The notes: generated from the sequence alone by a model not told the origin. DNA of 28,536 nt from Allosediminivita sp964397775 (GCA_964397775.1 CAYNKL010000043.1:1-28536), one strand, 5' to 3'; positions 1 to 8,407 are shown, counted from the first letter of the stretch. Program-made: numbers and translations.

Positions 1-149
1 TCGGCATGAACACCGACCACACGCTGGAAGAGGTCGGCCAGCAGTTCTCGGTGACCCGCGAACGGATCCGTCAGATCGAGGCCAAGGCGCTTCGCAAGCT
101 CAAGCACCCCAGCCGGTCGCGCAAGCTGCGCAGCTTCCTCGACCAGTAG
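1..149 (+). CDS. rpoD: RNA polymerase sigma factor RpoD, C-terminal end (partial)
   Basis: This is the 3' end of a gene that starts outside the window; the reading frame begins at base 3 and stops at TAG 147-149. The 48 visible residues match sigma-70 region 4.2 of housekeeping sigma factors: the helix-turn-helix stretch VTRERIRQIEAKALRKLKHP, which contacts the -35 promoter element, followed by the family's usual ending RSRKLRSFLDQ. RpoD directs RNA polymerase to most housekeeping promoters. The strong terminator just downstream fits the end of a highly expressed gene. Identity as RpoD rather than another group-2 sigma rests on this short tail and is fairly secure. Confidence 0.92.
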   Translation, partial: GMNTDHTLEEVGQQFSVTRERIRQIEAKALRKLKHPSRSRKLRSFLDQ

Positions 150-167
150 GGCAGGCGATTTTCGGGG

Positions 168-200
168 AAGGGCTGCACCAAGGTGCGGCCCTTTTCATTT
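168..200 (+). terminator. Rho-independent terminator of rpoD
   Basis: A 12-bp stem (168-179 with 182-193, one G-U pair) with AAGGGC at its base and GGTGC at its top is followed by TTTTCATTT. It begins 18 bases after the rpoD stop. The T-rich tail overlaps the stop codon of the convergent minus-strand gene, so the same hairpin may also stop transcription arriving from the right, though the minus-strand tail is less T-rich. Confidence 0.85.
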
Positions 201-1055
201 GGCCAGTTCGATGCGCAGCAGTTCCTCTACCGTGCGTGTCGGCCGCCCGGTCAGGCGCGAAAGATGGCCGGTGTCGGACTGGAGCCATCCCTTTCGGGCC
301 CCCGCTTCGCTGTCGGCGAAAAGCTCTGCAGCCTCGGGCGTCATGCCGCATTTCTGCAGGGTCTTTCGATACTCCTTGCGGGTCAGATGGCGATATTTCA
401 CCTCCCGCCCGGACAGCTCGGACAGCAGATCGGTGTACTCTTCGCGGCTGACAGCGCTGTCGCCGGCCAGCTCGTAGACCTGTCCCGCGAATTCACAGTT
501 GAGGATGGTCACCGCCGCCGCGGCGGCGTAGTCGCAGCGCGAGGCCAGCGACAGCCTGCCCTTGCCCGACGTGCCCGAATGGCGTCCCGAGGCGAGGTCC
601 CGTGGCAGGCGGCAGGTCAGGTTCTCCAGGAACCAGCCCGCGCGCAGGATCGCGTGGCGGATGCCCGACTGCGCCAGCACGGCCTCGGTGTCCGCATGAG
701 CCGCCGCGATGCGCAGGGGTGATCGCTCGGCATTCAGGAACGAGATGTAGGTGATGTAGGTCACGCCCGCCTCACGCGCGGCGGCGATCACCCTCGCATT
801 GCGTCCCGCGCGCAGCACCGGCGCGTCCGCCGAGACCAGCAACAGCCGTCCAATGCCCTTGAATGCCTCCTTCAGGCTGGTCGCATCGTCGCAACTGCCG
901 AGGCGTGACAGAAGCCCCGCATCGCTCAGCGTCTGCGCGTCGCCAGGTGTCCGGACGAGGCCAAAGACCTCTCCGTCTGGCGAGAATTTCGAAAGTTCCG
1001 TGAGAATGCAGCGGCCGAGCTCTCCGCTCGCTCCGGTGACGAGTATCGGGTTCAT
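195..1055 (-). CDS. NmrA-like NAD(P)-binding oxidoreductase (QOR2 type)
   Basis: This 286-residue protein opens with a Rossmann dinucleotide-binding motif, TGASGELG at residues 7-14. The later segments GVTYITYISFLNAERSPL, HADTEAVLAQSGI and ILRAGWFLEN are the pattern of NmrA-like atypical short-chain dehydrogenases related to NAD(P)H:quinone oxidoreductase QorB/YtfG. Members act in the cytoplasm as quinone reductases or as redox-sensing regulators, and the sequence alone does not separate these. It converges on rpoD and shares its terminator region. The start at 1055 gives the expected N-terminus directly before the glycine motif. A short inverted repeat (GGAGA-N5-TCTCC, 1089-1103) upstream could be an operator, with weak support. 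Confidence 0.8.
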   Translation of the reverse strand: MNPILVTGASGELGRCILTELSKFSPDGEVFGLVRTPGDAQTLSDAGLLSRLGSCDDATSLKEAFKGIGRLLLVSADAPVLRAGRNARVIAAAREAGVTYITYISFLNAERSPLRIAAAHADTEAVLAQSGIRHAILRAGWFLENLTCRLPRDLASGRHSGTSGKGRLSLASRCDYAAAAAVTILNCEFAGQVYELAGDSAVSREEYTDLLSELSGREVKYRHLTRKEYRKTLQKCGMTPEAAELFADSEAGARKGWLQSDTGHLSRLTGRPTRTVEELLRIELAK

Positions 1056-1321
1056 GACTGCAAATGCCTGTTTGAGCCGTACCTGCGGGAGAGTGATTCT
1101 CCTCTAAGCGCTTGTCAGATCAGTAAAAGATGGCAGGGTGAAGTCGAGTCACCGTAGAATCTGAAAAAGAAAGATGGGAATTATGCCACGCCGCGTCGTG
1201 GTCGCCGGACTGCCGCCAATTCTTTGGAAGTCTGCCCCACTCGCGCCGCGTGGCAGTGGCCAGGCTATCCTGACGGGCGCCCCGCCACCAGCATCTGGCG
1301 GCAGGGCGTATCGCGACAGGC

Positions 1322-2002
1322 TCAGCCGGTCGGCATCACGAAGACTTCCTGCACGTTCGCGCGCTTGTTGGCGTGAAGCGCGTACATCACCGCTTCGGCG
1401 ATGTCCTCGGGTTTGAGCTTGTCGGGTTTGCCCTCATCGAAGAAAGGCGTATCGACCATGCCGGGCGCGATAACGGTGCAGCGCCCGCCCCATTCGCGCA
1501 TTTCTTCGGCGAGGTTCCCGCCATAGCCGTGCACGAACCACTTGGACGCCCCGTAGACTGATCCCTTGATGTGCCGGCGCCCGGCGGCCGACCCGGTCAG
1601 CAGCAGGTGCCCGCCGGTCTTCTTCAGATGCGGCGTCGCGGCCTTGGTGGTCCACAGGACCCCGAGCACGTTCAGCTCGATCATCTTGCGCCACTCGTCG
1701 GGCTGGCCTTCGTCGGTGCCCGAGGTCGACAGGCCCATGCCGGCATTGGCAAAGACGGCGTCGACGCCGCCGAACTTCTCGGCCAGCATCTCGAGCGCGC
1801 CGGTCTGGTCGTCGAGCGAGGTTGCGTCGCCGGGCAGCGCCAGGGCCTTGTCGCCGAACTCGGCCGCAAGGTCGTTGAGCTTGTCGGCGGAGCGGGCGAA
1901 GAGCCCGACGTTCCACCCTGCCTTCACGGCGGCTCGGGCGGTCTCCGCGCCGATCCCGGTGGACGCGCCGGTGATGAACAGGGTCTTGGGTGTATCGGTC
2001 AT
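1322..2002 (-). CDS. SDR family oxidoreductase
   Basis: This 226-residue classical short-chain dehydrogenase/reductase shows the cofactor motif TGASTGIG near residue 11, the NAG motif (FANAGMG), the catalytic serine in LLTGSAAG and the YGASK active-site motif, followed by IAPGMVDTPFF. These proteins carry out NAD(P)-dependent oxidation or reduction of alcohol/carbonyl substrates in the cytoplasm; the substrate cannot be inferred. It is slightly short for the family (usually about 250) but appears complete. It is transcribed divergently from the YjbQ gene across about 80 bases. The gene to its left on the same strand is separated by 266 bases without a recognisable gene, so the two are probably not one operon. 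Confidence 0.9.
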   Translation of the reverse strand: MTDTPKTLFITGASTGIGAETARAAVKAGWNVGLFARSADKLNDLAAEFGDKALALPGDATSLDDQTGALEMLAEKFGGVDAVFANAGMGLSTSGTDEGQPDEWRKMIELNVLGVLWTTKAATPHLKKTGGHLLLTGSAAGRRHIKGSVYGASKWFVHGYGGNLAEEMREWGGRCTVIAPGMVDTPFFDEGKPDKLKPEDIAEAVMYALHANKRANVQEVFVMPTG

Positions 2003-2083
2003 GTGCCCTCACAGTAATGATGTATCTCGGGGGACAACGCGGGCCCCCGGGCGGAGTTGCCCACGACCAGAGGAAAGGATGAT

Positions 2084-2494
2084 ATGCAGACCACTTTCAA
2101 GATCGAGACGCGGGGCCCGGGTCTTTACGAGTTCAGCCGCGAGGTGGCGGATTGGCTCGACGGGGGCGACGGCCTTCTCACCCTCATGGTGCGCCACACC
2201 TCGGCCTCGCTGCTGATCCAGGAAAACGCCGATCCCGATGTGCGCACCGACCTCGTGGCCTATCTCGAGCGGCTTGTGCCGCCGGCGAACGACCCGTCGA
2301 TGTCCTACCTGACCCATGTGCTCGAGGGGCCGGATGACATGCCGGCCCATATCAAGTCGGCGCTGCTGCCGGTTTCGCTCCAGATCCCGGTGGAAAGCGG
2401 GCGCATGCGGCTCGGGACCTGGCAGGGGATCTACCTTGTTGAGCATCGCTCTGCACCGCATCGCCGCACGGTCGCCGCTCATTTCGCCGCGTGA
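2084..2494 (+). CDS. YjbQ family protein (UPF0047)
   Basis: This 136-residue protein is a YjbQ/UPF0047 member. Diagnostic stretches are LMVRHTSASLLIQENADPDV in the middle and THVLEGPDDMPAHIKSALL followed by GTWQGIYLVEHR near the end. Members form small trimeric barrels with a conserved histidine/cation site. Family annotation calls them secondary thiamine-phosphate synthase enzymes, an activity thought to be incidental, and the physiological role is uncertain. The start at 2084 is preferred over an in-frame start 27 bases upstream because AGGAAAGG (2071-2078) sits five bases before it and the family begins here. It precedes the DUF1353 gene by 40 bases on the same strand, so co-transcription is possible. 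Confidence 0.88.
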   Translation: MQTTFKIETRGPGLYEFSREVADWLDGGDGLLTLMVRHTSASLLIQENADPDVRTDLVAYLERLVPPANDPSMSYLTHVLEGPDDMPAHIKSALLPVSLQIPVESGRMRLGTWQGIYLVEHRSAPHRRTVAAHFAA

Positions 2495-2534
2495 GATGTG
2501 AAACCGTACTTGCCCCAACGTCAGGATTCGCCGC

Positions 2535-3281
2535 ATGCTGCCTGCGGTTAAGGGATTTCGACCAATGCATAGTGGCGGCGCAAGCCTCAAGCTCGTTTCG
2601 GGTCGCGCGATTGGCGTGATGATCGCGGCGCTTCTGGCCGCTGCGGCGACACTCGCCGGGATCGAGCAGCTGCGCCAAAAGTCCGAGGGCCGGGTGACCT
2701 GCCCGCAAGGCGCGGGGAGCGAGGTCTGCCGGTTCGAAGGCACGCCACTCCGCGTCTCGGGCACGCCCGTCTACATCGGCAACCGGCAGGGCGCCTTCCT
2801 GCCCACGCTTGAAGAGATCAGCTTTGTCGACGGCAGCGGGCGGCGCTGGATCGTGCCCCCCGACACGCTCACCGACGGGGCCTCGATCCCGACGCTTTTC
2901 GCGCCGCTCGTGGGTGACCGGCAGCGCCGCGAATACCTGCTCGCGGCGGCGCTGCACGATGCCTACTGCGGCATCGGGAACGAGGCGCTCTCGACCTATC
3001 AGAGCCGGCCTTGGGAAGAGGTCCACCGCATGTTCTACGACGCGCTTCTCACCGCCGGGACGCCGCCGCGCATCGCCAAGGTCATGTTCGCCGCCGTCTA
3101 CCTCGGCGGCCCGCGATGGAACGACCCGGCGCGTGCGCTCGACATGATGTCCGATGACGACCTCATGAAGGAAATGAAGCAGGGAATGGACTGGATCGAA
3201 CGCGCGGACCCGGGGCCCGAAGAGATCATGGACTGGATGAAGGACCGCGAAGCAAAGATGCGCGCTGCGCATGGCAAGTAG
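2535..3281 (+). CDS. DUF1353 domain protein with N-terminal membrane anchor
   Basis: This protein is up to 248 residues. A hydrophobic stretch at about residues 28-43 (IGVMIAALLAAAATLAG) suggests a membrane anchor or uncleaved signal. The C-terminal half carries the DUF1353 pattern: WIVPPDTLTDGASIP, then LLAAALHDAYCG, then WEEVHRMFYDALLTAG and MFAAVYLGGPRW. DUF1353 occurs in phage genomes and in bacterial chromosomes; its biochemical function is not established. The histidine-aspartate pair in AALHDAYC is conserved in the family and could be functional. The start could also be the ATG at 2565, which has AAGGG upstream. No other phage genes are nearby, so this looks like a resident gene rather than part of a prophage. 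Confidence 0.75.
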   Translation: MLPAVKGFRPMHSGGASLKLVSGRAIGVMIAALLAAAATLAGIEQLRQKSEGRVTCPQGAGSEVCRFEGTPLRVSGTPVYIGNRQGAFLPTLEEISFVDGSGRRWIVPPDTLTDGASIPTLFAPLVGDRQRREYLLAAALHDAYCGIGNEALSTYQSRPWEEVHRMFYDALLTAGTPPRIAKVMFAAVYLGGPRWNDPARALDMMSDDDLMKEMKQGMDWIERADPGPEEIMDWMKDREAKMRAAHGK

Positions 3282-3408
3282 TTCGGGCGCGTATATAGCG
3301 GCGTCAATTCACCCCTACCCAAATTATGGCGGCTCCCCTATAGTGGCTGTGGATAAGCGGGGGCCAACCCCGTGATGAGGCGGACTGCTAGCATCAAGGG
3401 GGACGGGA

Positions 3409-3885
3409 ATGCGCTGCCCGTTTTGCGGAAATATCGATACGCAGGTGAAGGATTCCCGCCCTGCCGAGGATCACGTTTCGATCCGGCGGCGGCGGTTCTG
3501 CCCGGCCTGCGGCGGTCGCTTCACCACTTATGAACGGGTCCAGCTTCGTGATCTCGTGGTCATCAAGTCCAGCGGCCGGCGCGAGGATTTTGACCGCGAC
3601 AAGCTCGAACGCTCGATCCGCATCGCGCTCCAGAAGCGCCCGATCGAACCCGAACGCGTCGACCAGATGATATCCGGCATCGTCCGCAGGCTCGAAAGCA
3701 TGGGCGAAACCGACATTCCCTCCAAGATGATCGGCGAGATCGTGATGGAGACGCTCGCCCGGATCGACACCGTCGCCTATGTGCGTTTTGCAAGTGTTTA
3801 CAAGAACTTCCAGGCCGCAGATGATTTCGACCGCTTCGTGAGCGAGCTTCGCCCGGTCCCGCAGGGAGCGCCGGTCGAGAAGTGA
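3409..3885 (+). CDS. nrdR: Transcriptional repressor NrdR
   Basis: This 158-residue protein is of standard length. It has an N-terminal zinc ribbon with cysteines at 3, 6, 31 and 34 (MRCPFC and CPACGGRF), followed by an ATP-cone domain (VVIKSSGRREDFDRDKLERS). NrdR binds NrdR boxes and represses ribonucleotide reductase genes in response to ATP/dATP occupancy. The last four bases overlap the ribD start (GTGA), so the two genes are translationally coupled. nrdR next to ribD is a conserved arrangement in Proteobacteria. No NrdR box was seen in the 127-base upstream gap. Confidence 0.97.
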   Translation: MRCPFCGNIDTQVKDSRPAEDHVSIRRRRFCPACGGRFTTYERVQLRDLVVIKSSGRREDFDRDKLERSIRIALQKRPIEPERVDQMISGIVRRLESMGETDIPSKMIGEIVMETLARIDTVAYVRFASVYKNFQAADDFDRFVSELRPVPQGAPVEK

Positions 3886-4985
3886 CCTCCGAGGACGCCC
3901 GCCACATGGCCCACGCCCTCCGGCTGGGCCGGCGGGGCATGGGGCGCTGTTGGCCGAACCCCTCCGTGGGCTGCGTCATCGTCCACGACGGCCGTGTGGT
4001 CGGCCGCGGGCACACAGCCCCCGGCGGTCGCCCGCATGCGGAGCCCCAGGCGCTGGCCATGGCCGGAGAGGCGGCGCGCGGCGCCACCGCCTATGTCACG
4101 CTGGAACCCTGCTCTCACCACGGTCAGACACCACCCTGCGCCGACGCGCTGATCAAGGCAGGCATTGCCCGCGTTGTCGCCCCGATCGGTGACAGCGATC
4201 CTCGGGTCTCGGGGCGCGGCTTCGATCGGCTGCGCGCGGCCGGGGTTGTGGTCGAGACCGGCGTCTTGGCCGAGGAGGCCGCGCGCGATCACGCAGGTTT
4301 CTTCCTGCGGGTAAGGCGGGGCCGGCCCTTCGTGACGCTGAAGCTCGCCATGACCATCGACGGTCGTATCGCGACGGCCACCGGCGAAAGCCAGTGGATC
4401 ACGGGGCCCGCCGCCCGCCGCAGCGTGCACGCCCTGCGCGCCAGCCACGATGCGGTGATGGTCGGGGCAGGGACCGCGCGCACCGATGACCCCTCGCTGA
4501 CCGTGCGGGGCCTCGGCATGGGGCATCAACCCCTGCGGATCGTCGTGTCGCGGCTGCTCGACGTGCCCCTGATGGGCAAGCTCGCCATGACGGCGGGCGA
4601 GGTGCCGCTCTGGCTCTGCCACGGAAGCGATGCGCCGCGCGAAAGGCGCAGCGCGTGGGAGGGGCTCGGCGCGCGGCTTTTCAGCTGCCCGGTCAGTGCC
4701 GGTCGTCTTGATCCGGCGGGTGTTCTCGGCGCGCTCGGAGAGGCGGGACTGACACGTGTCTTCTGCGAAGGCGGCGGTCAGCTTGCCGCGGCGCTTCTGT
4801 CTGCCGACCTCGTCGACGAGCTGCAGGTCTTCACCGCAGGGCTGGCTCTGGGCGCCGAAGGGCAACCTGCCATCGGTGCGCTCGGCATCGACCGTCTGGC
4901 CGAGGCCCCGCGTTTCGAGCTTGTGGATAACTCGGTGGATGGTGTGGACATCCGACATGTCTGGCGACGTACCACCCGCGGCTAA
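3882..4985 (+). CDS. ribD: Bifunctional pyrimidine deaminase/reductase RibD
   Basis: This 367-residue protein is of standard RibD length. The N-terminal deaminase domain carries the zinc site: His52 and Glu54 in GRPHAEPQAL, and Cys77 and Cys86 in EPCSHHGQTPPC. The C-terminal reductase domain begins at RRGRPFVTLKLAMTIDGRIA and includes ITGPAARRSVHALRASHDAV and VFCEGGGQLAAALL. It catalyses two consecutive steps of riboflavin synthesis, deamination then ribose reduction of the pyrimidinone intermediate. The start is GTG at 3882, overlapping the nrdR stop by four bases. The next riboflavin gene, ribE, is not adjacent: a minus-strand polysaccharide-export gene intervenes. No FMN riboswitch was recognised upstream. 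Confidence 0.96.
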   Translation: MTSEDARHMAHALRLGRRGMGRCWPNPSVGCVIVHDGRVVGRGHTAPGGRPHAEPQALAMAGEAARGATAYVTLEPCSHHGQTPPCADALIKAGIARVVAPIGDSDPRVSGRGFDRLRAAGVVVETGVLAEEAARDHAGFFLRVRRGRPFVTLKLAMTIDGRIATATGESQWITGPAARRSVHALRASHDAVMVGAGTARTDDPSLTVRGLGMGHQPLRIVVSRLLDVPLMGKLAMTAGEVPLWLCHGSDAPRERRSAWEGLGARLFSCPVSAGRLDPAGVLGALGEAGLTRVFCEGGGQLAAALLSADLVDELQVFTAGLALGAEGQPAIGALGIDRLAEAPRFELVDNSVDGVDIRHVWRRTTRG

Positions 4986-5155
4986 AATACATTCCATAAC
5001 AGTGTTTTGAGGGAATTGGCGCGCCGCGTTTATGACGCTGCGGAAGCCTGTGAGCGGAGCGCGAAAAAGCCTTCCGCGACAACCCGTTGTGTGGCGTCCT
5101 GTTAGCGCCGCCATCGGATGTTGACGCTGCGTTAGTGTGCCCGGGTGGGCGCGAA

Positions 5156-5191
5156 GGAAAAAGGTGCCGGGGCATCTCCTCCCCCGGCGCC
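5156..5191 (-). terminator. Rho-independent terminator of the polysaccharide-export gene
   Basis: On the minus strand, about 28 bases after the stop codon at 5220, a 10-bp stem (5182-5191 with 5163-5172, one G-U pair) is followed by a five-T run (5158-5162). It would end transcription of the Wza-like gene before it reads antisense into ribD. Confidence 0.85.
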
Positions 5192-5219
5192 GGCCTGTCC
5201 CTCGTTTAGGCTAAGTTAA

Positions 5220-6365
5220 CTATTCGCTGCCCAGTGTCCGCGCCGAATTGGTGACCCTGTCCACCGCGCCCAGCGATCCGGTCAGCGCGGCGATGACCTT
5301 GTTCCACTGCGCGAAGGGGGCCTCGGTCACATAGAGCGTGTCGCCGTCGCGCACGACGAAATCGCGCGCCACGAACATGCCGGTGGGTTCGGTCAGGTCC
5401 AGCACGTAAACCATGCGCTGCGCCCCGTAGAGATCGTTGCGCCCCATCACCTGGTTGGCGATGGCCTCGGGTTCGTTGCGAAAGACGAAGACACCCGTCG
5501 GGTCCGATGCCGACGTGCGCAGGCCGCCGACGGTTGCCAGCGCCTCGATGGCGCTCAGTGTCTGGGTCTCGAATGGCACGCGCGCCTGCCGTCCGGTGGC
5601 GCCGAGCACGGTGAAGGCGCGGGTGTCCTGTTCGACAAGGATGCGGTCTCCCCCGCGCAGGGCGATGTCGAGCCCCGGATGGTCGTAGAGGTCCTCGAAC
5701 CAGATCGTGTCGCGTCGGGTGCCCCGCATCACCGTGACCTGCGCCACCTCGGGCGAGATCGTGATGCCGCCCGCTTCGGCCAGCATCGTGGCAAGCGTGC
5801 GGGTCGGCCGCTCGATCGGGTAGACCCCTTGCTCGCCGACGGCACCGACAAGGCTCACCGTCGCGCCGTCGCCCGACAGCCGGCGGACCTGAACCTGAGG
5901 GTCCGGCGTCTGGTCGGCAAGCCGTTCGGTGATCACCCGGCGCAGCGCCTCGGGCGTATTGCCGGCGGCGCGAATGCGACCGGCGTAGGGGATGAAGATG
6001 AAGCCTGCGCTGTCCACCTGCACTTCTTCGAGCACGGTGGCGCTGGAGTCGGGCGGCGACAGCAGCCCGTCGTCGACGTTCTCCCAGACCGTCAGGCCGA
6101 GGCTGTCGCCGGGCCGGATCGTGTCGGATCCAAGGGGGCCTGCGCGCAGGAAGTCGTCGGAAAAGCCAAGCGCGGGCGCCACCGCGGTGGCCCGCGTCAC
6201 GCGGTCGTTCACGGCCACGACAAAGGCATCGCCCTGCCGCTGGACCGACCCAGCGTAGATCTCTCGCTTGCTGGGGCCAAGACGCGGCAGGCCGCACGAT
6301 GCCACAAGCGACATCGCGGCCACGATCGCCACCGTCCGCGCCCAACGGGTCGGGGGGGTACTCAC
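5220..6365 (-). CDS. Polysaccharide export lipoprotein (Wza-like, SLBB domains)
   Basis: This 381-residue protein starts from GTG at 6365, preceded by AGGAGA on the minus strand. The N-terminus has a lipoprotein signal ending in LVASC, so the mature protein should be anchored to the outer membrane by an acylated cysteine near residue 21. A polysaccharide biosynthesis/export segment follows (IRPGDSLGLTVWE, then VQVDSAGFIFIPYAGRIRA). Two SLBB-like segments come next: VSLVGAVGEQGVYPIERPT and FTVLGATGRQARVPFETQT. This is the layout of outer-membrane auxiliary (OMA/Wza) channels that export capsule or exopolysaccharide. The gene stands alone between ribD and ribE in the opposite orientation, with its own terminator. 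Partner genes (inner-membrane co-polymerase, polymerase, glycosyltransferases) are not in the window. Confidence 0.88.
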   Translation of the reverse strand: MSTPPTRWARTVAIVAAMSLVASCGLPRLGPSKREIYAGSVQRQGDAFVVAVNDRVTRATAVAPALGFSDDFLRAGPLGSDTIRPGDSLGLTVWENVDDGLLSPPDSSATVLEEVQVDSAGFIFIPYAGRIRAAGNTPEALRRVITERLADQTPDPQVQVRRLSGDGATVSLVGAVGEQGVYPIERPTRTLATMLAEAGGITISPEVAQVTVMRGTRRDTIWFEDLYDHPGLDIALRGGDRILVEQDTRAFTVLGATGRQARVPFETQTLSAIEALATVGGLRTSASDPTGVFVFRNEPEAIANQVMGRNDLYGAQRMVYVLDLTEPTGMFVARDFVVRDGDTLYVTEAPFAQWNKVIAALTGSLGAVDRVTNSARTLGSE

Positions 6366-6672
6366 TGCTCGCTCTCCTCGACCTGGTTCTTGTCTGCCTC
6401 GGTCGTGTTTTGCCCGAAATGATACATGGGCAGTGACGAAATGCCACCGCGGCGCGCCCCCGTGCCCCGCCGCGGCCCCGACTGTTGCCATGGCGCCGCG
6501 GTGCAAGGCCGCCGCAATGCACAGAAATCCCGCAACCGGGGGAGCGTGAGACCAAGGGCCATGGGTGTTGCGTCGCTTCGGGGGCGGAACTAAGGGTATG
6601 CGAAAGCGGGTTTTGTTGTTTTCCCACTTCCACGACATCTGAGCCGGCAGGCCCGGCGGAAAAGGGCGGGAC
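6366..6672. promoter_or_regulatory. Divergent intergenic region between the Wza-like gene and ribE
   Basis: These 307 bases hold no convincing gene. They must contain the start signals of two divergent genes. On the minus strand a TATCAT hexamer (around 6421-6426) is a candidate -10 element for the export gene. On the plus strand a Shine-Dalgarno-like AAAGGGCGGG lies just before ribE. The conserved FMN riboswitch (RFN) core was looked for and not seen. Confidence 0.35.
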
Positions 6673-7260
6673 ATGTTTACCGGGATCATCTCCGATATGG
6701 GTACCCTCCGCGGGATCGAGCGGCGCGGCGACATGCGGGCGCGCATCGGCACCTCCTACGACACCGACAGCATCGAGATCGGCGCCTCCATCGCCTGTGA
6801 CGGGGTCTGCCTGACGGTGGTCGCGCTCGGCCCCGACTGGTTCGAGGTCGACGTCAGCGCCGAGACACTCTCGCGCAGCAATCTCGACACATGGGCGACG
6901 GACCACCGTGTGAACCTCGAGCGCGCGCTCAAGGTCGGCGACGAACTTGGCGGCCACATCGTGTCGGGCCACGTCGATGGCGTGGCCGAGATCGTCGGCA
7001 TGCACGAGGAGGGCGACAGCACCCGCGTCACCCTCCGCGCCCCCGAGGACCTGGCCCGTTTCATCGCGCAGAAGGGCTCGGTCGCGCTCAACGGCACCTC
7101 GCTGACGGTGAACGAGGTCGAGGGCCTGGAATTCGGGATCAACTTCATCCCGCACACAAAGGCGGTCACGACATGGGGCAAGGCCTCGGTCGGCGACCAC
7201 GTGAACCTCGAGATCGACACGCTCGCCCGCTACGTGGCGCGCCTGCACGAGTTCAGCTGA
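6673..7260 (+). CDS. ribE: Riboflavin synthase, alpha subunit
   Basis: This 195-residue protein starts with MFTGII, the signature N-terminus of riboflavin synthase. The two tandem lumazine-binding domains are visible as paired motifs: CDGVCLTVV with FEVDVSAETL in the first half, and LNGTSLTVNEVEG in the second, each followed by a barrel repeat; GGHIVSGHVDG marks the junction. It dismutates two 6,7-dimethyl-8-ribityllumazine molecules to riboflavin and a pyrimidine that is recycled. It should be in the same pathway as ribD but is separated from it by the inverted export gene, so it needs its own promoter. Its last eight bases overlap the 3' end of the convergent MFS gene. Confidence 0.96.
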   Translation: MFTGIISDMGTLRGIERRGDMRARIGTSYDTDSIEIGASIACDGVCLTVVALGPDWFEVDVSAETLSRSNLDTWATDHRVNLERALKVGDELGGHIVSGHVDGVAEIVGMHEEGDSTRVTLRAPEDLARFIAQKGSVALNGTSLTVNEVEGLEFGINFIPHTKAVTTWGKASVGDHVNLEIDTLARYVARLHEFS

Positions 7261-8407
7261 GCCGCCTGCGCTGCGCCAGCCAGAGGTGCAGCGTCACGCC
7301 ACCGGCGTAGCAGGCCCCCAGGAAGGTCAGCGCGCCGGGCAGGCCCCCGAGCGCAAGCACACCCAGCAGGACGGGCGTTCCGGCCAGGTTGCCGAGGTTG
7401 CCCATCTGCGCCACGGCGCCGTTCGACAGTGCCCGCGCCGAGAGGTCCGAGTTGAGCTGCGGAATCGCGGCGAAGCTGCCCGCCTGAACCAGCGAGAGCA
7501 CGGCAAACAGCGCGATCCAGGGCAGGGGGCTGGCCGGGGCAAGTGCGATCCCCGCCACCCCGAGCGCAGCCAGCGCAAATCCCGCGATCACCACCGGGAC
7601 CGCGGGCACGCGGCGCAGCAGGGCCGCCACCAGCGTCAGCGACATCACGATCCCCACGAGGGGCAGGGCGGTCGCCAGCCACTCGGAATCCTCCACAAGC
7701 CGGGGCAGCAGCGTCAGCACCGACACGAAGGTCAGCGTGTAGCACAGCCACCCCAGCGCCGGGGCCGCCATGAAGGGCGAGCGATAGACCGCGACATGCC
7801 GCGCCGCGATTTCGCGAAGCCCGAGCGACTCCTCCGAATGCGTTCGGGCCGGGGGCAGGACAACGGGCACGATCGCCGCCAGCACCGCCATGACCCCCGC
7901 GTGCAGCCAGAGCGGCAGGGCAGGGCCGTGGACCTCCGCAAGCGGGGTCACGAAGAAGGCGAATAGCGCAAAGCCCGTGCCGAAGAAGGTGCTCCAGAGC
8001 GACATAGCCACGGGGCGTTCGCGGTCGCCGGTGATCTCGGCGATCAGCGTCGGCGCCGCCACCACGATGGCCAGATGCGCCGCGCCCTCGACAAGGCGGC
8101 TCGCCATCAGCAGCGGCATGGCGGGCAGCGTCGCCTGAAGGGCCGACAGCACCGCGCCAAGCGCCAGCCCCGCCACCAGCACCCGGCGAAAGCCGATCCG
8201 CGCGACGATCATGCCCGCGACCAGCCCCAGCGCCACGCCGAGAAAGCTGATTAGGGACACGGCGAAGCCGAGCTGCCCCGCGGCCTCGCCATAGAACACC
8301 TCAAGCCCGGCGAAGCCGCTCGAGAGCTTGGCGAACTGCCCCGCGGCGCCAAGCCCTGTGGCGTAGAGCAGCAGAACCTGCCCCCAGGTTTTCATGGAAG
8401 ATGACAT
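7253..8407 (-). CDS. MFS transporter
   Basis: This 384-residue protein consists almost entirely of alternating hydrophobic segments, about 12 by eye, consistent with a major facilitator superfamily permease. A basic loop after the second or third segment (ARIGFRRVL) resembles the MFS motif A region, and ARTHSEESLGL lies in the central cytoplasmic loop. The start at 8407 (MSSSMKTWG) is chosen because a G-rich stretch lies before it; an in-frame start 57 bases upstream is less likely. It lies 60 bases downstream of soxT on the same strand, so the two may be co-transcribed. Its substrate is unknown. Location in the sulfur-oxidation island makes export or import of a sulfur compound a possibility, by inference only. 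Confidence 0.82.
   Translation of the reverse strand: MSSSMKTWGQVLLLYATGLGAAGQFAKLSSGFAGLEVFYGEAAGQLGFAVSLISFLGVALGLVAGMIVARIGFRRVLVAGLALGAVLSALQATLPAMPLLMASRLVEGAAHLAIVVAAPTLIAEITGDRERPVAMSLWSTFFGTGFALFAFFVTPLAEVHGPALPLWLHAGVMAVLAAIVPVVLPPARTHSEESLGLREIAARHVAVYRSPFMAAPALGWLCYTLTFVSVLTLLPRLVEDSEWLATALPLVGIVMSLTLVAALLRRVPAVPVVIAGFALAALGVAGIALAPASPLPWIALFAVLSLVQAGSFAAIPQLNSDLSARALSNGAVAQMGNLGNLAGTPVLLGVLALGGLPGALTFLGACYAGGVTLHLWLAQRRRLS

Noticed and set aside
1174..1416. 80-codon plus-strand open frame between the two dehydrogenase genes
   Set aside because: It runs into the SDR gene antisense, has no ribosome binding site of note and no family similarity.
2535..3281. Prophage remnant, because DUF1353 is common in phages
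   Set aside because: No other phage-type gene, integrase or attachment site is nearby; the neighbours are housekeeping genes.
6366..6672. Possible FMN riboswitch before ribE
   Set aside because: The conserved RFN core segments could not be found here or before ribD.
5206..7248. A 680-codon minus-strand open frame
   Set aside because: It covers ribE antisense and the Wza-like gene in another frame, has low-complexity Arg/Gly/Ala composition and no family motif. It is a product of high GC content.
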